Shown: positions 24,146 to 33,487, counted from the first letter of the stretch. The stretch: 64,000 nt of DNA from Hydrogenophaga sp. (GCA_011391495.1 JAABQK010000003.1:1-64000), one strand, 5' to 3'. Numbers and translations: made by a program. The notes: generated by a model not told the origin, from the letters alone.

Positions 24146-26314
24146 TCAACCACGGCGCCAGTCGTGAAATTTCTTGACCCAGGCCAGCAGCTGCTGCGGC
24201 GCGTGCGCGCGCTTCCATTCGCCGGCCGCGTACTTGTTGGCCTCGGCCAGCGTGGGGTAGGTGTGGATGGTGCCGAGGATCTTGTTCAGGCCCAGGCCGT
24301 GTTTCATGGCCAGCACGTACTCGGCCAGCAGGTCGCCCGCGTGCGTGCCGACGAGGGTCACGCCCAGGATCCTGTCCTTGCCCGGCACGGTGAGCACCTT
24401 CACGAAACCGTGGGCCTCGCTGTCGGCGATGGCGCGATCCAGGTCGTCAATGCCGTACCGGGTGACCTCGTAGGGGATGTTCTTTTCTTTGGCTTCCTGC
24501 TCGTTCAGGCCCACGCGCGCGACCTCGGGGTCGATGAACGTCGCCCAGGGGATCACCGAGTAGTCGGCCTTGAACTTCCTGAAATCGCCGAACAGCGCGT
24601 TCACCGCGGCGTACCAGGCCTGGTGCGCGGCCACGTGGGTGAACTGGTAAGGCCCGGCCACGTCGCCGGCGGCGTAGATGTTCGGATACACCGTTTGCAG
24701 GTATTCGTTGGTTTCGACCGTGCGGTTGGTGGGAATGCCCAGTTCTTCCAGGCCGTAACCCTGCAGGCGCGCCACGCGGCCGACGGCGCAGATCAGTTGG
24801 TCGAAGGCGATGCGTTTTTCTGCGCCGCCGTGTTCCACCACCAGGATCTTTTCACCCTTCACCAGTTCGCACCGCAGCGCCTTGTGCCCCGTCTGCACCA
24901 CCACGCCATCGGCTTCCAGCGACGCCTGGGCGAGCGCGCTGACTTCGTCGTCCTCGCGGATCATGATGCGTGGCGCCATTTCCACCTGTGTCACCTGCGA
25001 GCCCAGGCGGGCAAAGCTCTGGGCGAGTTCGCAGCCGATCGGGCCACCGCCCAGCACCACCAGGCGTTTCGGCACCTCGTCGAGCTTCGAAAATTCGTCC
25101 CACAAAGTGTCGCTGGTCACGTAGCCGACTTCATCGAGCCCGGGCAACGGCGGCACGAAAGGCCGCGCGCCCGCGGCGATCACGATGCTGCGTGCGGTGA
25201 GGCGCTGCGTGCCCCCACCGTTCAGCGCGATCTCCACCGTCCACGGGTTCACCAGCTTCGCGTAGCCCTGGAGCACCTCCACGCCCAGGCCGCTGTAGCG
25301 CTCCACGCTGTCGTGCGGTTCGATGGCGGCAATCACGTCGTGGATGCGCTGCATCACGGCCTTGAAGCTGAAGCTGGGCGTGGCATCGCTCAGGCCGTAG
25401 TTCGAAGCGTGGCGCATCTGGTGTGCGAGCTTCGCGCTCCTGATCAACGCCTTGCTCGGAACGCACCCGTAGTTCAGGCAGTCGCCGCCCATCTTGTGCG
25501 CTTCGATCAGCGTCACCTTGGCCTTCACGGCGGCGGCGATGTAGGCCGACACCAGACCGCCCGCGCCGGCACCGATCACGACCAGGTTGCGGTCGAACTG
25601 GGCCGGGCGCACGCTGGCCCACTTCGCGTACACCTTGCGTTTCTGCACCGCTTCCACCACCTTGCGCGCGATCAGCGGGAACAGGCCCAGCAGCACAAAG
25701 CTGCCCAGCAGGCCAGGGCTGAGGATGCCTTTGAGCGATGTGAGCTGACCCAGCTGCGTGCCCGCGTTCACATACACCGCGGTACCTGCCAGCATGCCAA
25801 GCTGGCTGACCCAGTAGAAGGTCCAGGTCTTCATCTTCGTCAGGCCCATCAGCAGGTTGATCACGAAGAAAGGCACCACCGGGATCAGGCGCAGCGTGAA
25901 CAGGTAGAACGCACCGTCTTTCTGGATGCCCTTGTCCATGTCGGCCAGGCGCTGGCCGAAGCGCGCCTGCACGCTGTCGCGCAGCAGGAAGCGCGCGGTG
26001 AGAAAGGCCAACGTGGCACCGATGCTGGACGCAAACGACACGATCAGCAGGCCCCAGCCGAGGCCGAAGATCGCGCCGCCCGCGAGCGTGACGATGGTGG
26101 CGCCCGGCAGCGAGAGCGCGGTGACCGCCACATAGACCAGGAAGTAGCCCGCTGCCAGCGCCAGCGGCTGCTGCGCGCGCAGCTCGGCAAAGCGCGACTG
26201 GCTTTGCTTGAGGAAGTCGAGGCTGAAGTAGCGGTCCAGACCGAAGACGAAGAAGGCCGCGATGCCCAGCAGCACGGCGATCAGGAGCAGGATTTTTCGG
26301 AGGTTCACGACCAT
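24146..26314 (-). CDS. TVP38/TMEM64 membrane domain fused to a mercuric-reductase-like FAD disulfide oxidoreductase
   Basis: 722 residues from ATG 26314. Residues 1-235 are a TVP38/TMEM64 (DedA-like SNARE-associated) membrane domain with ALSLPGATIVTLAGGAIFG and LRLIPVVPFFVINLLMGLT. Residues about 240-722 are a pyridine nucleotide-disulfide oxidoreductase: VVIGAGAGGLVSAY, redox pair C279/C284 in GGDCLNYGCVPSKA, VVLGGGPIGCELAQ, AAGDVAG, and the dimer domain ending WVKKFHDWRRG. The N-terminal metal-binding and C-terminal vicinal cysteines of true MerA are absent, so mercury reduction is not implied. The membrane anchor suggests electron transfer to a membrane or periplasmic acceptor. Confidence 0.88.
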   Translation of the reverse strand: MVVNLRKILLLIAVLLGIAAFFVFGLDRYFSLDFLKQSQSRFAELRAQQPLALAAGYFLVYVAVTALSLPGATIVTLAGGAIFGLGWGLLIVSFASSIGATLAFLTARFLLRDSVQARFGQRLADMDKGIQKDGAFYLFTLRLIPVVPFFVINLLMGLTKMKTWTFYWVSQLGMLAGTAVYVNAGTQLGQLTSLKGILSPGLLGSFVLLGLFPLIARKVVEAVQKRKVYAKWASVRPAQFDRNLVVIGAGAGGLVSAYIAAAVKAKVTLIEAHKMGGDCLNYGCVPSKALIRSAKLAHQMRHASNYGLSDATPSFSFKAVMQRIHDVIAAIEPHDSVERYSGLGVEVLQGYAKLVNPWTVEIALNGGGTQRLTARSIVIAAGARPFVPPLPGLDEVGYVTSDTLWDEFSKLDEVPKRLVVLGGGPIGCELAQSFARLGSQVTQVEMAPRIMIREDDEVSALAQASLEADGVVVQTGHKALRCELVKGEKILVVEHGGAEKRIAFDQLICAVGRVARLQGYGLEELGIPTNRTVETNEYLQTVYPNIYAAGDVAGPYQFTHVAAHQAWYAAVNALFGDFRKFKADYSVIPWATFIDPEVARVGLNEQEAKEKNIPYEVTRYGIDDLDRAIADSEAHGFVKVLTVPGKDRILGVTLVGTHAGDLLAEYVLAMKHGLGLNKILGTIHTYPTLAEANKYAAGEWKRAHAPQQLLAWVKKFHDWRRG

Positions 26315-26496
26315 TCCTGGTGGGTTCTGTTGAGGGTGAGTCGCAACGGGCCGCCCATTCTTACACCGGGAGGGTTTCCACGCGGCCATGGCTGGGGTGT
26401 TCAAGAGCGCGGCGTGTGGACACAACCGATCGCTGCCCCCGGCCAGACACCTGCCCGCCGGGCCGGCTTGCACCCGTTCCTGGCGGTGGCGGACCT

Positions 26497-27102
26497 TCAG
26501 CGGAAACGCTGCCACCCCCAACCGATCCGCAGCGCGATCGTGATCCCGCACAGCACCGCAAAGCCGTAGGCGATCTGCGGGAACCAGGCGGGCCACAGGC
26601 ACATGGCGGCGAAGGCGGCCATCGTTTCGGTGGCTTCGGTCAGTCCACCGAGAAAGTAGAAACTCTTGTCCGGGAATGCCACGGAGTGCAGGTGCCGCTT
26701 CTCCGCCACGGCGGCGAAGGCGAGGAAGCTGCTGCCGGTGCCGATGAAGCTGGCCAGCAGCACGGCGGCGGGCAGGGCGTTGTTCGCCGGGTCGGCCAGC
26801 GCGAAGGCCAGCGGGATGGCCGCGTAGAACAGGAAGTCGAGCGTGATGTCGAGAAAGCCGCCGCGGTCGGTGGGCTGCGTGGCGCGGGCGACGGCGCCAT
26901 CCAGTCCGTCCATCAGGCGCGAGAGCAGCAGCAGCGCCAGGCCCGGCATGTACTGCTGGAAGGCGATGGCGACCGCGGCAGCCATGCCGATGGCGAAGCC
27001 GGCGAAGGTGATCGCGTCGGCCCCCACACCCAGGCGCACGAGGCCGCGCGCGGCCCGCGTCATGAGCGGGCGAAGCGCCTGCTGCACGGCTTTATCCAGC
27101 AT
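26497..27102 (-). CDS. ynjF: CDP-alcohol phosphatidyltransferase family protein (YnjF-like)
   Basis: 201 residues from ATG 27102, overlapping the end of the ATPase gene by 11 bases. The membrane enzyme signature D-x2-D-G-x2-A-R-x8-G-x3-D-x3-D is complete in the stretch beginning DGLDGAVAR and ending GGFLDITLD. Such enzymes transfer a phosphatidyl or phospho-alcohol group from a CDP-alcohol. Position after a YnjBCD-type transporter matches E. coli ynjF. The acceptor is unknown. Confidence 0.83.
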   Translation of the reverse strand: MLDKAVQQALRPLMTRAARGLVRLGVGADAITFAGFAIGMAAAVAIAFQQYMPGLALLLLSRLMDGLDGAVARATQPTDRGGFLDITLDFLFYAAIPLAFALADPANNALPAAVLLASFIGTGSSFLAFAAVAEKRHLHSVAFPDKSFYFLGGLTEATETMAAFAAMCLWPAWFPQIAYGFAVLCGITIALRIGWGWQRFR

Positions 27103-27742
27103 GGGCCAGCTCCACCACAAGCGTCGGGTCGGCGATGTCGGCGGCATCGTGTGTCACCAGCACGGCGGGGATGTGGCGCTCTCGGATGTGCCCGAAAACG
27201 AAGGCACGGAACTGGTCGCGCAGCGCGGCGTCGAGCTTCGAAAAAGGTTCGTCGAGCAGCAGCGCCTTGGGCTGCGCGAGCAGGGCACGCATGAGCGCGA
27301 CGCGCGCGCGCTGCCCGCCCGAGAGCGTGGCCGGGTCGCGCTCACCATAGCTGCTCAGGCCCGCTTCATGCAGCGCCTGCTGCACCTGGGCCAGCCGCTG
27401 CGCGCGCGGGCCGGGCGGCACGGCGAAGAGCAGGTTCTCGGCGACCGTCATGTGGGCGAAGAGCAGGGCGTCCTGGAACAGCAGGCCGATGCCGCGCTGC
27501 GCCGCTGCGCGGTGCGTGATGTCTTCACCGTTGAGCCGGACCGAGCCCGCGCAACGCAGCGCCTGCGCGCCTTCGGCCACGCTGCCAAGCGTGCCGGCGA
27601 TGGCCGCGAGCACCGAGCTCTTGCCGCTGCCGCTAGCGCCCATGAGCGTCAGGATCTGGCCCGGCGGCACCTCGAAGCGCAGGTGCTGGACCACCGTGCC
27701 TTGCGCGCTGCCCAGGGTGGTGATGTGGACCGAGAGTGTCAT
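27092..27742 (-). CDS. ynjD: ABC transporter ATP-binding protein (YnjD-like)
   Basis: 216 residues from ATG 27742, overlapping the permease stop by 4 bases. Walker A is GASGSGKS, Q-loop LLFQDALLF, signature LSGGQRARVALMRALL, Walker B ALLLDEPFSKLD, and switch LVTHDAADIAD. It powers the importer formed with the fused permease and the YnjB-type binding protein. No extra C-terminal regulatory domain is present. Confidence 0.88.
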   Translation of the reverse strand: MTLSVHITTLGSAQGTVVQHLRFEVPPGQILTLMGASGSGKSSVLAAIAGTLGSVAEGAQALRCAGSVRLNGEDITHRAAAQRGIGLLFQDALLFAHMTVAENLLFAVPPGPRAQRLAQVQQALHEAGLSSYGERDPATLSGGQRARVALMRALLAQPKALLLDEPFSKLDAALRDQFRAFVFGHIRERHIPAVLVTHDAADIADPTLVVELAHAG

Positions 27743-29376
27743 GCTGAAACGACGGTAAAGCGGCGCGGCCGGCCCACCCAGGCGGCGATGCCGAAGGCCA
27801 GCACAGGCAGCACGAACTGAAGACCCGCGTACGCGCTGGTGAGCGAGCGCTGCGCGCCGGCCGCGAGCGTGACGGCTTCGGTGGTGACGCTGGCGAAACG
27901 GCCCGCGCCCACGTACAGCGTGGGCAGGTACTGCGCCACGCTGACCGCAGAACCCACGGCGGCGCTGCTCGCCAGCGCGCGGCGCAGCAGCGGCCACTTC
28001 ACGCGCAGCAGGAAGCGCCAGCGCCCTTGGCCCAGGCTGGCGCTGAGGGCCGCGTAGCGGGGGTCGAAACCGAGGTAGGCGGGCGAGAGCGCGAGCAGCA
28101 CATAGGGCAGCACCATCACGGTGTGCGCGAGCAGCAGGCCGCTCCACCGGCCTTCGAGCCGCAGCCACAGCGCCAGGCTGTACAGGCCCACCACCCAGAG
28201 AACGGCGGGCAGCACGAGCGGCAGGTAGAGCAGCGGTCGCAGGGCGGCGTCCCAGCGGCGGGGGATGAGTTCGAGCCAGGCCACGCACCAGGCCAGCGCC
28301 AGCGCGGAGGAGGCGAGTGCGAGGACCAGCGTGGTGCCGAGTGTGCTGCGGCTGGACCAGACGCTGTGCCAGGCCTGGCCGGTGAGTGCTTCGGGCCAGA
28401 GCGCGGGGAAGGGCCAGATGCCGGCCACGCTGCCGACGGCGAGGGCCAGCAGCACCGTGGCGTAGAGGAGGGCCAGCAGCCACAGGGCTGCGGGTGTGGC
28501 GCGGGAAACGGCTGTGGCGGCACCGCGTGCGCCATTGCACTGGCGTGCGCGCCGCGCGGCGACGGCTTGCACAGCTCGCCAGCTCAAGGCCGACAGCAGC
28601 ACCGCCAGCGCGAGCATGCCGCCCGCCGCCGCGCCCTGCGCGTTGATGGCGAGGTCGGCATCCTGCAGCCACTGCCAGGCCAGCACGGCCAGCGTGGGCG
28701 GCGATGCGGGGCCGATGACCAGGGCCATGTCCACCACGGTGAGGCCATAGGCCAGCACCGCGAGCAGGGGCCAGAACTGGCGCGGCGCCAGTTGCGGCCA
28801 GACCACGCGCCAGTAGGCGCGTTGCGGGCTGTAGCCCAGTGTCTGCGCCAGTGCGTGTTCGGCGCGCCAGCGCTGGCGCACGTCGTCGCGCTGCAGCTGG
28901 GTGGCGGCGGTCCAGAGCAGGAAGGGGATCTCCTTGGCGGTCAGTGCACCGATCAGGCCCAGGCCCCAGGGGTCCTGCGTGGTGGGCCAGGGGGGCGGGA
29001 ATTCAAAGCCGGTGAGCCAGGGCGAAGTGGCACGCAGGAGCCAGCCGCTGGGCGCGAGCAGAAAGGCCAGGCCGATGGCGAGGGCCGCGTGCGGCGTGGC
29101 CAGCATCACCGGCAGGCCGCGCAGCAATCGATTCAGCGATTGCCGAACGAAGCCCTGCGCCAGCAGCGCCGCAGCAGCCCACCAGGCGAGTGCGGTGGAG
29201 GCGAGGCCGGTCCAGAGGCTGTAGGTCAGTGCGCGCAGGAATTGCGGGTCATGCCAGAGCGCACGCCAGGCCGTTGCGTCGAACAAGGCACCGAGCGCCA
29301 ACGCCGCCACGGCCAGCAGCGGCCCGCCCGCGAGCAGGAGCATAGTTGCAGCGAGCGGCAGGCGAAAGGATGTCAT
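27739..29376 (-). CDS. ynjC: ABC transporter permease, two-domain (YnjC-like)
   Basis: 545 residues from ATG 29376. Two permease units of about six helices each lie in tandem, as in ThiP and YnjC. EAA-like loops are visible near ALAQTLGYSPQRAYWRVVWP in the first half and AALSASLGQGRWRFLLRVKWP in the second. It forms the membrane channel of the YnjBCD-type importer. The cargo is unknown; ThiP-like use (thiamin) is less likely because the binding protein is of the YnjB type. Confidence 0.85.
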   Translation of the reverse strand: MTSFRLPLAATMLLLAGGPLLAVAALALGALFDATAWRALWHDPQFLRALTYSLWTGLASTALAWWAAAALLAQGFVRQSLNRLLRGLPVMLATPHAALAIGLAFLLAPSGWLLRATSPWLTGFEFPPPWPTTQDPWGLGLIGALTAKEIPFLLWTAATQLQRDDVRQRWRAEHALAQTLGYSPQRAYWRVVWPQLAPRQFWPLLAVLAYGLTVVDMALVIGPASPPTLAVLAWQWLQDADLAINAQGAAAGGMLALAVLLSALSWRAVQAVAARRARQCNGARGAATAVSRATPAALWLLALLYATVLLALAVGSVAGIWPFPALWPEALTGQAWHSVWSSRSTLGTTLVLALASSALALAWCVAWLELIPRRWDAALRPLLYLPLVLPAVLWVVGLYSLALWLRLEGRWSGLLLAHTVMVLPYVLLALSPAYLGFDPRYAALSASLGQGRWRFLLRVKWPLLRRALASSAAVGSAVSVAQYLPTLYVGAGRFASVTTEAVTLAAGAQRSLTSAYAGLQFVLPVLAFGIAAWVGRPRRFTVVSA

Positions 29377-29437
29377 GTGGGAGTGTTGGGCGCAAAACCA
29401 GTCGGCGCGACGTGCACCCACGCAGAACGCTTTGGTC

Positions 29438-29508
29438 CCGGCTCTGCCGGGCCGCATCGCGTTGCCCCCTTGAGGGGGGCGCGCGCAGCGCGGCGGGGGT
29501 GCTTCATG
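29438..29508 (-). repeat. REP-like intergenic repeat, copy B
   Basis: About 71 bases between ynjB and ynjC, overlapping the last codons of ynjB. On the minus strand it reads CATGAAGCACCCCCGCC, then CGCTGCGCGCG, an inner hairpin CCCCCTCAAGGGGG, and ends CCCGGCAGAGCCGG, the same order of blocks as copy A at 6163-6229. Both copies sit immediately after a transporter gene in the direction of transcription. Confidence 0.65.
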
Positions 29509-30733
29509 TGTACCGGCGAATCCACTCTTTTTCAATCGGCTCCACCCAGGCGGCATGGGGCTCGGGCAGGGTCGGAGCCGGCTTGGCCACCTGGCCCGGC
29601 AGCGGCTGGCTGGGGAACCGGGCACGCTCGGTGGCGGGCAGTCTGGCAAGGTCGAGCACCGTGGGGTCGCCCCACTGGGTGATGTCGGCCTTGCGCGCCT
29701 GGGCCCTGGCCGAGAGCAGGAAATTGGCGACCACCTGGGCGCCTGCAGCGGCCCTGGCGTTGTAGGGGATGGCGACGAAGTGCGTGTTGCCGATGGTGCC
29801 CCTGGCGAATTGCCAGCTGCTCACCGTGGGCGCCAGGCGCTTGGCCATGATCTCGTTGGCCGGTTCGTTGGGGTTGAAGGTGAGGGCGAGCAGCAGCTCG
29901 CCGTCGCTCATCATCTGGCGCACCGCGGCGGGGTTCTGCGGGAACTGCTTGCCGCCACGCCAAAGATGCGGGTGCAGCGCGTCCAGGAACTGCCAAAGCG
30001 GGGCGGTGACCTGTGCAAAGTCCGCCGCCACGGGCGGCTTGCCCAGCACGCGGACATCGGCCACATGCTCGATCAGGGCCTGCTTCACGAAGGTGGTGCC
30101 GGTGAAATCGGGCAGGCGCGGATAGCTGATGCGACCGGGCTGGCGGCGCGCCAGTGCGAGCAGCTCTGCCATGCTCTGTGGCGGCTGCGGCAGGCGCTGG
30201 CTGTCTGCAAACAGCGTGAACTGCGCCATGCCCCAGGGGGACTCCATGCCGTCGGTGGGCACCGAAAAGTCGTTGCGCGTGGTCGGCTTGCCGGTGGTGT
30301 CGACGTACTGGAAATTCGGCAGCGCCTCGGCCCAGGGGCCGAACAGCAGGCCGTCCCGCTTCATGGCGGCGAAGTTCTCGCCGTTGATCCACACCAGATC
30401 CACCGTGCCATCGCCCGCTTTGCGCCCGGCCGCTTTCTCGGCGCGCACGCGCTTGACCACGTCGGCCGCGTCGCTGATCTTCACGTGCTCCAGCTTCACG
30501 CCGTGTGCGGCCAGGATCTCGGTCGCCGCCCACTGGATGTAGGCGTTGATCTGCTCGCTGCCGGCCCAGGCGTTGAAGTACACGGTCTGGCCGCGCGCAG
30601 CCTTTTCGATACCAGCCCAGGCGGGCGCGGCAGTCTGTGCCCAGGCGGGGTGGCAGGCGCTGCCGGTGGCTGCGCCGACGGCGAGCAGGAGGTGGCGGCG
30701 GCTCAGGGCCATGGTGGGGGCGGGGGTCGTCAA
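29504..30733 (-). CDS. ynjB: ABC transporter substrate-binding protein (YnjB-like)
   Basis: 409 residues if the TTG at 30733 is used (it has a GGAGA site 8 bases upstream); ATG 30712 gives 402 residues and starts directly with the export signal ALSRRHLLLAVGAATGSA. The mature part has VYFNAWAGSEQINAYIQW, DLVWINGENFAAMKRDGLLFGPWAEALPN in pieces, SPWGMAQFTLFAD and FTGTTFVKQAL, all typical of the YnjB family. It captures the unknown cargo of the YnjBCD importer in the periplasm. It is the first gene of the ynj-type operon. Confidence 0.87.
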   Translation of the reverse strand: MTTPAPTMALSRRHLLLAVGAATGSACHPAWAQTAAPAWAGIEKAARGQTVYFNAWAGSEQINAYIQWAATEILAAHGVKLEHVKISDAADVVKRVRAEKAAGRKAGDGTVDLVWINGENFAAMKRDGLLFGPWAEALPNFQYVDTTGKPTTRNDFSVPTDGMESPWGMAQFTLFADSQRLPQPPQSMAELLALARRQPGRISYPRLPDFTGTTFVKQALIEHVADVRVLGKPPVAADFAQVTAPLWQFLDALHPHLWRGGKQFPQNPAAVRQMMSDGELLLALTFNPNEPANEIMAKRLAPTVSSWQFARGTIGNTHFVAIPYNARAAAGAQVVANFLLSARAQARKADITQWGDPTVLDLARLPATERARFPSQPLPGQVAKPAPTLPEPHAAWVEPIEKEWIRRYT

Positions 30734-30763
30734 GATGTGGTCTCCAGCAAGGGGTGCCTGAGC

Positions 30764-31261
30764 TTAATTCATGGACAGAGGACGGGCTTCGCGCGGGGCC
30801 AGCCAGCGCTCCAGCCGTGGCTTGAGCCAGGCGCAGTCCACCGACCATTGGCCCACGCCATGAAGCGCCAGCGCGGCGAGCAGCACGCCCCAGGTGATGT
30901 GCTGCTGCAGGGCGGCGGGTGCGATCTCGCCCAGGCTGAGCACGGCCATCACGTTGACCACGCTCAGACCCAGCGCTGCCAAGCGTCCGGCCAGACCGAA
31001 GAGCAGCAGCACCGGCAGCACCAGTTCACCGGCGGTTCCCATGACGGCCGCTACCTCGGGCGACAGCAGGGGCACGTTGTATTCCTCGGTGAACAGCAGC
31101 AGCGTGGTGTCCCAGTCGCGGATTTTGGTCAGACCCGAGAGGAAAAACACCTGGGCGATGTAGGCGCGGGCGACCAGCGCGGCCAGCGGGCGTGCGACAT
31201 CCAGGGCGGCGGTGACGATCCGCCACAGGATGAGGCCACGGTGCAGCAAGGGGGTGTTCAT
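30764..31261 (-). CDS. DoxX family membrane protein of the bufferin operon
   Basis: 165 residues with about four membrane helices; FFLSGLTKIRDW and TAGELVLPVLLLFGLAGRLAALGL are the usual DoxX signs. Its ATG overlaps the bufC stop by 4 bases. DoxX-type genes often end bufferin operons (sometimes called bufD), where the product may provide redox or membrane functions. The exact role is unknown. Confidence 0.83.
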   Translation of the reverse strand: MNTPLLHRGLILWRIVTAALDVARPLAALVARAYIAQVFFLSGLTKIRDWDTTLLLFTEEYNVPLLSPEVAAVMGTAGELVLPVLLLFGLAGRLAALGLSVVNVMAVLSLGEIAPAALQQHITWGVLLAALALHGVGQWSVDCAWLKPRLERWLAPREARPLSMN

Positions 31262-32124
31262 GGCGAGGTCTTCTCCAGGGTGGTGGGTCGGGGAGGTGGA
31301 AGGCCGTGCACGCCGATCACCAGACCATCGGTGACGACGGCCGTGAGCCAGGCTGAGAAATCAAACGCCTCGACCGGGTCTGTGATCGAACAGGCTGCGT
31401 CGAGCGCCTGTGGCAGATCGGCACCAGCGAGCAGGGCTTGCACCAGCTGGGCCGGGGCGGGCGCGATGCCAGCGATGCGCGGGCGTAGTCCTTGGCGCCA
31501 CACCAGCGCGTTTTCGCTCCGACCCTCTCGCAGTCGCTGCGCGGCTTCGGCCAGCCTGGGCGTTCCAGACACATGCGCGCTGATCAGGGTGGCCACGGGG
31601 TAGGGGCTGGCGATCACGGCGGTGCCGGGCGCGAGCGTGAGTGCCAGGCCTTGCGGATCTTCCTGCCCCAGGCGCGCGAAGCTGGGCCAATCGGGTTCGG
31701 CGTCGGGCGCGCCCGCTGCGCGGTGCAGCGCCCATTCGGCCTGCGCCACGTCGCTCAGGTAGGGCGCATCGTCGAGCTGTGCATTGCCCAGCAGAAAGCC
31801 GGGCAGGGCATCGCCCCACTGCGCCAGATCGCCACACTGAGGCGGATGACGGTGCCAGAACTCGCGCGCCAGCAGCGCGAAGTTGTCGCCGCCGATCAGC
31901 GCCGCGATCACCGGGTAGGCCGCGAGCAGCGAGCGCTCGGCCAGCGCGTGGCCGCTGGCCTGGTAGGCGGCGAGGCCGCGCCCGGCTTGGGTGCTGCGCG
32001 TATCAAGCAAGTCCAGCAGCAGCGTTTCAGCGGCATCGGCGTCCGCCGTACCGGGCCGCACCAACAGCGCCTGCAACAGGGCCTGTTGCTGCTGCGCCAG
32101 CGACGAGGAGGGTTGCGTGTTCAT
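31258..32124 (-). CDS. Bufferin maturation partner BufC (DUF2063, putative DNA-binding domain)
   Basis: 288 residues from ATG 32124, overlapping the bufB stop by 4 bases. The N-terminal half has the DUF2063 pattern: [38 protein letters not shown]. The C-terminal half (about 130-280) is a separate alpha/beta region. In MNIO-type RiPP systems the DUF2063 protein is the partner that presents the precursor peptide to the iron enzyme. The older name, DNA-binding domain, reflects the fold and not a proven activity. Confidence 0.85.
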   Translation of the reverse strand: MNTQPSSSLAQQQQALLQALLVRPGTADADAAETLLLDLLDTRSTQAGRGLAAYQASGHALAERSLLAAYPVIAALIGGDNFALLAREFWHRHPPQCGDLAQWGDALPGFLLGNAQLDDAPYLSDVAQAEWALHRAAGAPDAEPDWPSFARLGQEDPQGLALTLAPGTAVIASPYPVATLISAHVSGTPRLAEAAQRLREGRSENALVWRQGLRPRIAGIAPAPAQLVQALLAGADLPQALDAACSITDPVEAFDFSAWLTAVVTDGLVIGVHGLPPPRPTTLEKTSP

Positions 32125-33005
32125 GCGGCCATCTCCTGCGGTGCCAGCGCTTGTTGCGCCGCTGCACGGGCGCGAGAAGCTTCGCTCAGCAAAACGTCGA
32201 GTCCGGGGACGTCGGTGTCCCACTCGATCAGTGTGGGCACCGTACCGAAGCGCTGCACCGCGTGCCGGTACAGCGACCAGACGGCATCCACCACGCGGCT
32301 GCCGTGGTCGTCGATCACGATGTCCCCGCAGTGCACGTGTCCGGCGAGGTGCATCTCGGCCACGTGGTCCGGCGCGATGGCGTCGAGCCAGCGCCGGCAG
32401 TCGCCCAGTGGGTCGTGTGCCTCGCCTCGCAGTTGGGCGTTGAGCGCGTTCACGTAAATGTTGTTCACGTCCACCAGCAGCTGGCAACCGGTGCGCTGCG
32501 CGAGCGTGTTCAGAAAGGTGGGTTCGTCCATTTCGGCGTCGCGCCACTGGACATAGGCCGAGAGGTTTTCCACCGCGATGGGGCGGCGCAGGCGGTCCTG
32601 CACCCGGCACACGTTGGCGCACATGGCGTCGAGCGCGGCGTGGCTCATCGGCACGGGCAGCAGGTCGGCAACATGGACGCTCGGGCCCCGCGCGAAGCTG
32701 GCGTGGTCGCTCACGCGCACGGGATCGATGGTGTGCACCAGCCGGGCCAGCTGGTCGAGGTGCCAGGGGTCGATGCCCGCGGCCGATCCCAGCGACAGGC
32801 CCACGCCGTGCAGGCTGACGGGGTAGCGTTCGCGGCCCTCGCGCAGCACCGCGAGCGCGGCGCCACCGGGCGCGAAGAAGTTCTCGGAATGAACCTCTAT
32901 GAAGTCAAGGGCGGGCCGCAGCTCCAGCAGCTCCGCGTAATGGGGGTGCCGCCAACCGATGCCCACAGATGGGGGCAATGGCGCCGGGGTAGGTGTTCCG
33001 GACAT
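32121..33005 (-). CDS. DUF692 multinuclear non-heme iron enzyme (BufB, MNIO family)
   Basis: 294 residues. A TIM-barrel with the DUF692 metal ligands in order: [64 protein letters not shown] and IEWDTDVP. This family includes MbnB and TglH, which oxidise peptide cysteines. Next to a DUF2282 precursor it would be BufB, which turns central cysteines of bufferin into thiooxazoles that bind copper. The gene lies 30 bases after bufA1. Confidence 0.9.
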   Translation of the reverse strand: MSGTPTPAPLPPSVGIGWRHPHYAELLELRPALDFIEVHSENFFAPGGAALAVLREGRERYPVSLHGVGLSLGSAAGIDPWHLDQLARLVHTIDPVRVSDHASFARGPSVHVADLLPVPMSHAALDAMCANVCRVQDRLRRPIAVENLSAYVQWRDAEMDEPTFLNTLAQRTGCQLLVDVNNIYVNALNAQLRGEAHDPLGDCRRWLDAIAPDHVAEMHLAGHVHCGDIVIDDHGSRVVDAVWSLYRHAVQRFGTVPTLIEWDTDVPGLDVLLSEASRARAAAQQALAPQEMAA

Positions 33006-33035
33006 GGCGGACTTCGGGGCGAGCTGCGCGGGCGT

Positions 33036-33356
33036 TCAGCTCTTCTTCTGCATGTCGTCTTTCTTCATCATGTCGTCCTTCTTCATCATGCCGCCCTTGG
33101 CTTCGTCCATGCTCATGCCGTTCATGGTCTTGCAGGTGCCGGCCGCGACGTATTTCCACTCGCCCTTGTCGTTGTCGACCTTGGCCTGGCCGGCACAGGA
33201 GTGCGAGCCAGAGAGGTTGGCGCAGTCGTTCTGGCCGGCCTTGGCGATGCCGAAGCATTTTTCCTTGGCTGCGTTCTGCGCCAGCGCGGGCGACGACAGC
33301 AGGGCGAGAGACATCAGCGAAGTGGCGGCGGCGGTGATCATGGTGCGTTGGTTCAT
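33036..33356 (-). CDS. Bufferin-1 precursor BufA1 (DUF2282)
   Basis: 106 residues from ATG 33356. A signal peptide (1-27, ending ALA) precedes a core with four conserved cysteines, Cys34, Cys45, Cys54 and Cys75 (EKCFG, NDCAN, HSCAG, GTCKT), as in DUF2282 bufferins. The mature RiPP is thought to chelate copper in the periplasm and protect against it. Unusual is the C-terminal tail of about 25 residues: a tandem [12 protein letters not shown] followed by MQKKS, rich in Met, Lys and Asp, which might add metal-binding groups. It is the first gene of bufA1-bufB-bufC-DoxX. Confidence 0.88.
   Translation of the reverse strand: MNQRTMITAAATSLMSLALLSSPALAQNAAKEKCFGIAKAGQNDCANLSGSHSCAGQAKVDNDKGEWKYVAAGTCKTMNGMSMDEAKGGMMKKDDMMKKDDMQKKS
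33054..33089 (-). repeat. 18-bp tandem duplication in the bufA1 tail
   Basis: Two adjacent 18-base units each encode MMKKDD (residues 90-95 and 96-101 of BufA1). The two units differ by one synonymous base. The repeat keeps frame, so copy-number change would alter tail length without breaking the protein. Confidence 0.7.
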
Positions 33357-33429
33357 GGTGGGACTCCTGGGGGTTGAGTTGAACAATCAACCGGTTGACC
33401 TGATGAAAGGGCTGACCGGTTGAAGTTGA

Positions 33430-33455
33430 GTCGCGGAGCCATGGGGCTTCTTACA
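33430..33455 (-). promoter_or_regulatory. Candidate ECF-sigma promoter for the bufferin operon
   Basis: On the minus strand TGTAAG (33455-33450) is followed after 16 bases by CGAC (33433-33430), about 74 bases before the bufA1 start. The same pair with 17-base spacing precedes the redoxin gene (34073-34047). The two-block shape fits an ECF sigma factor, and one is encoded next door. Confidence 0.45.
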
Positions 33456-33487
33456 TCGATCGGCAAAAAAACAGGTGGATCCTTCGC

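Noticed and set aside
23954-26569. 871-residue plus-strand open frame opposite the TVP38-reductase gene
   Set aside because: Composition (Arg, His, Gln, Ala) is that of a shadow frame; the minus-strand product has intact enzyme motifs.
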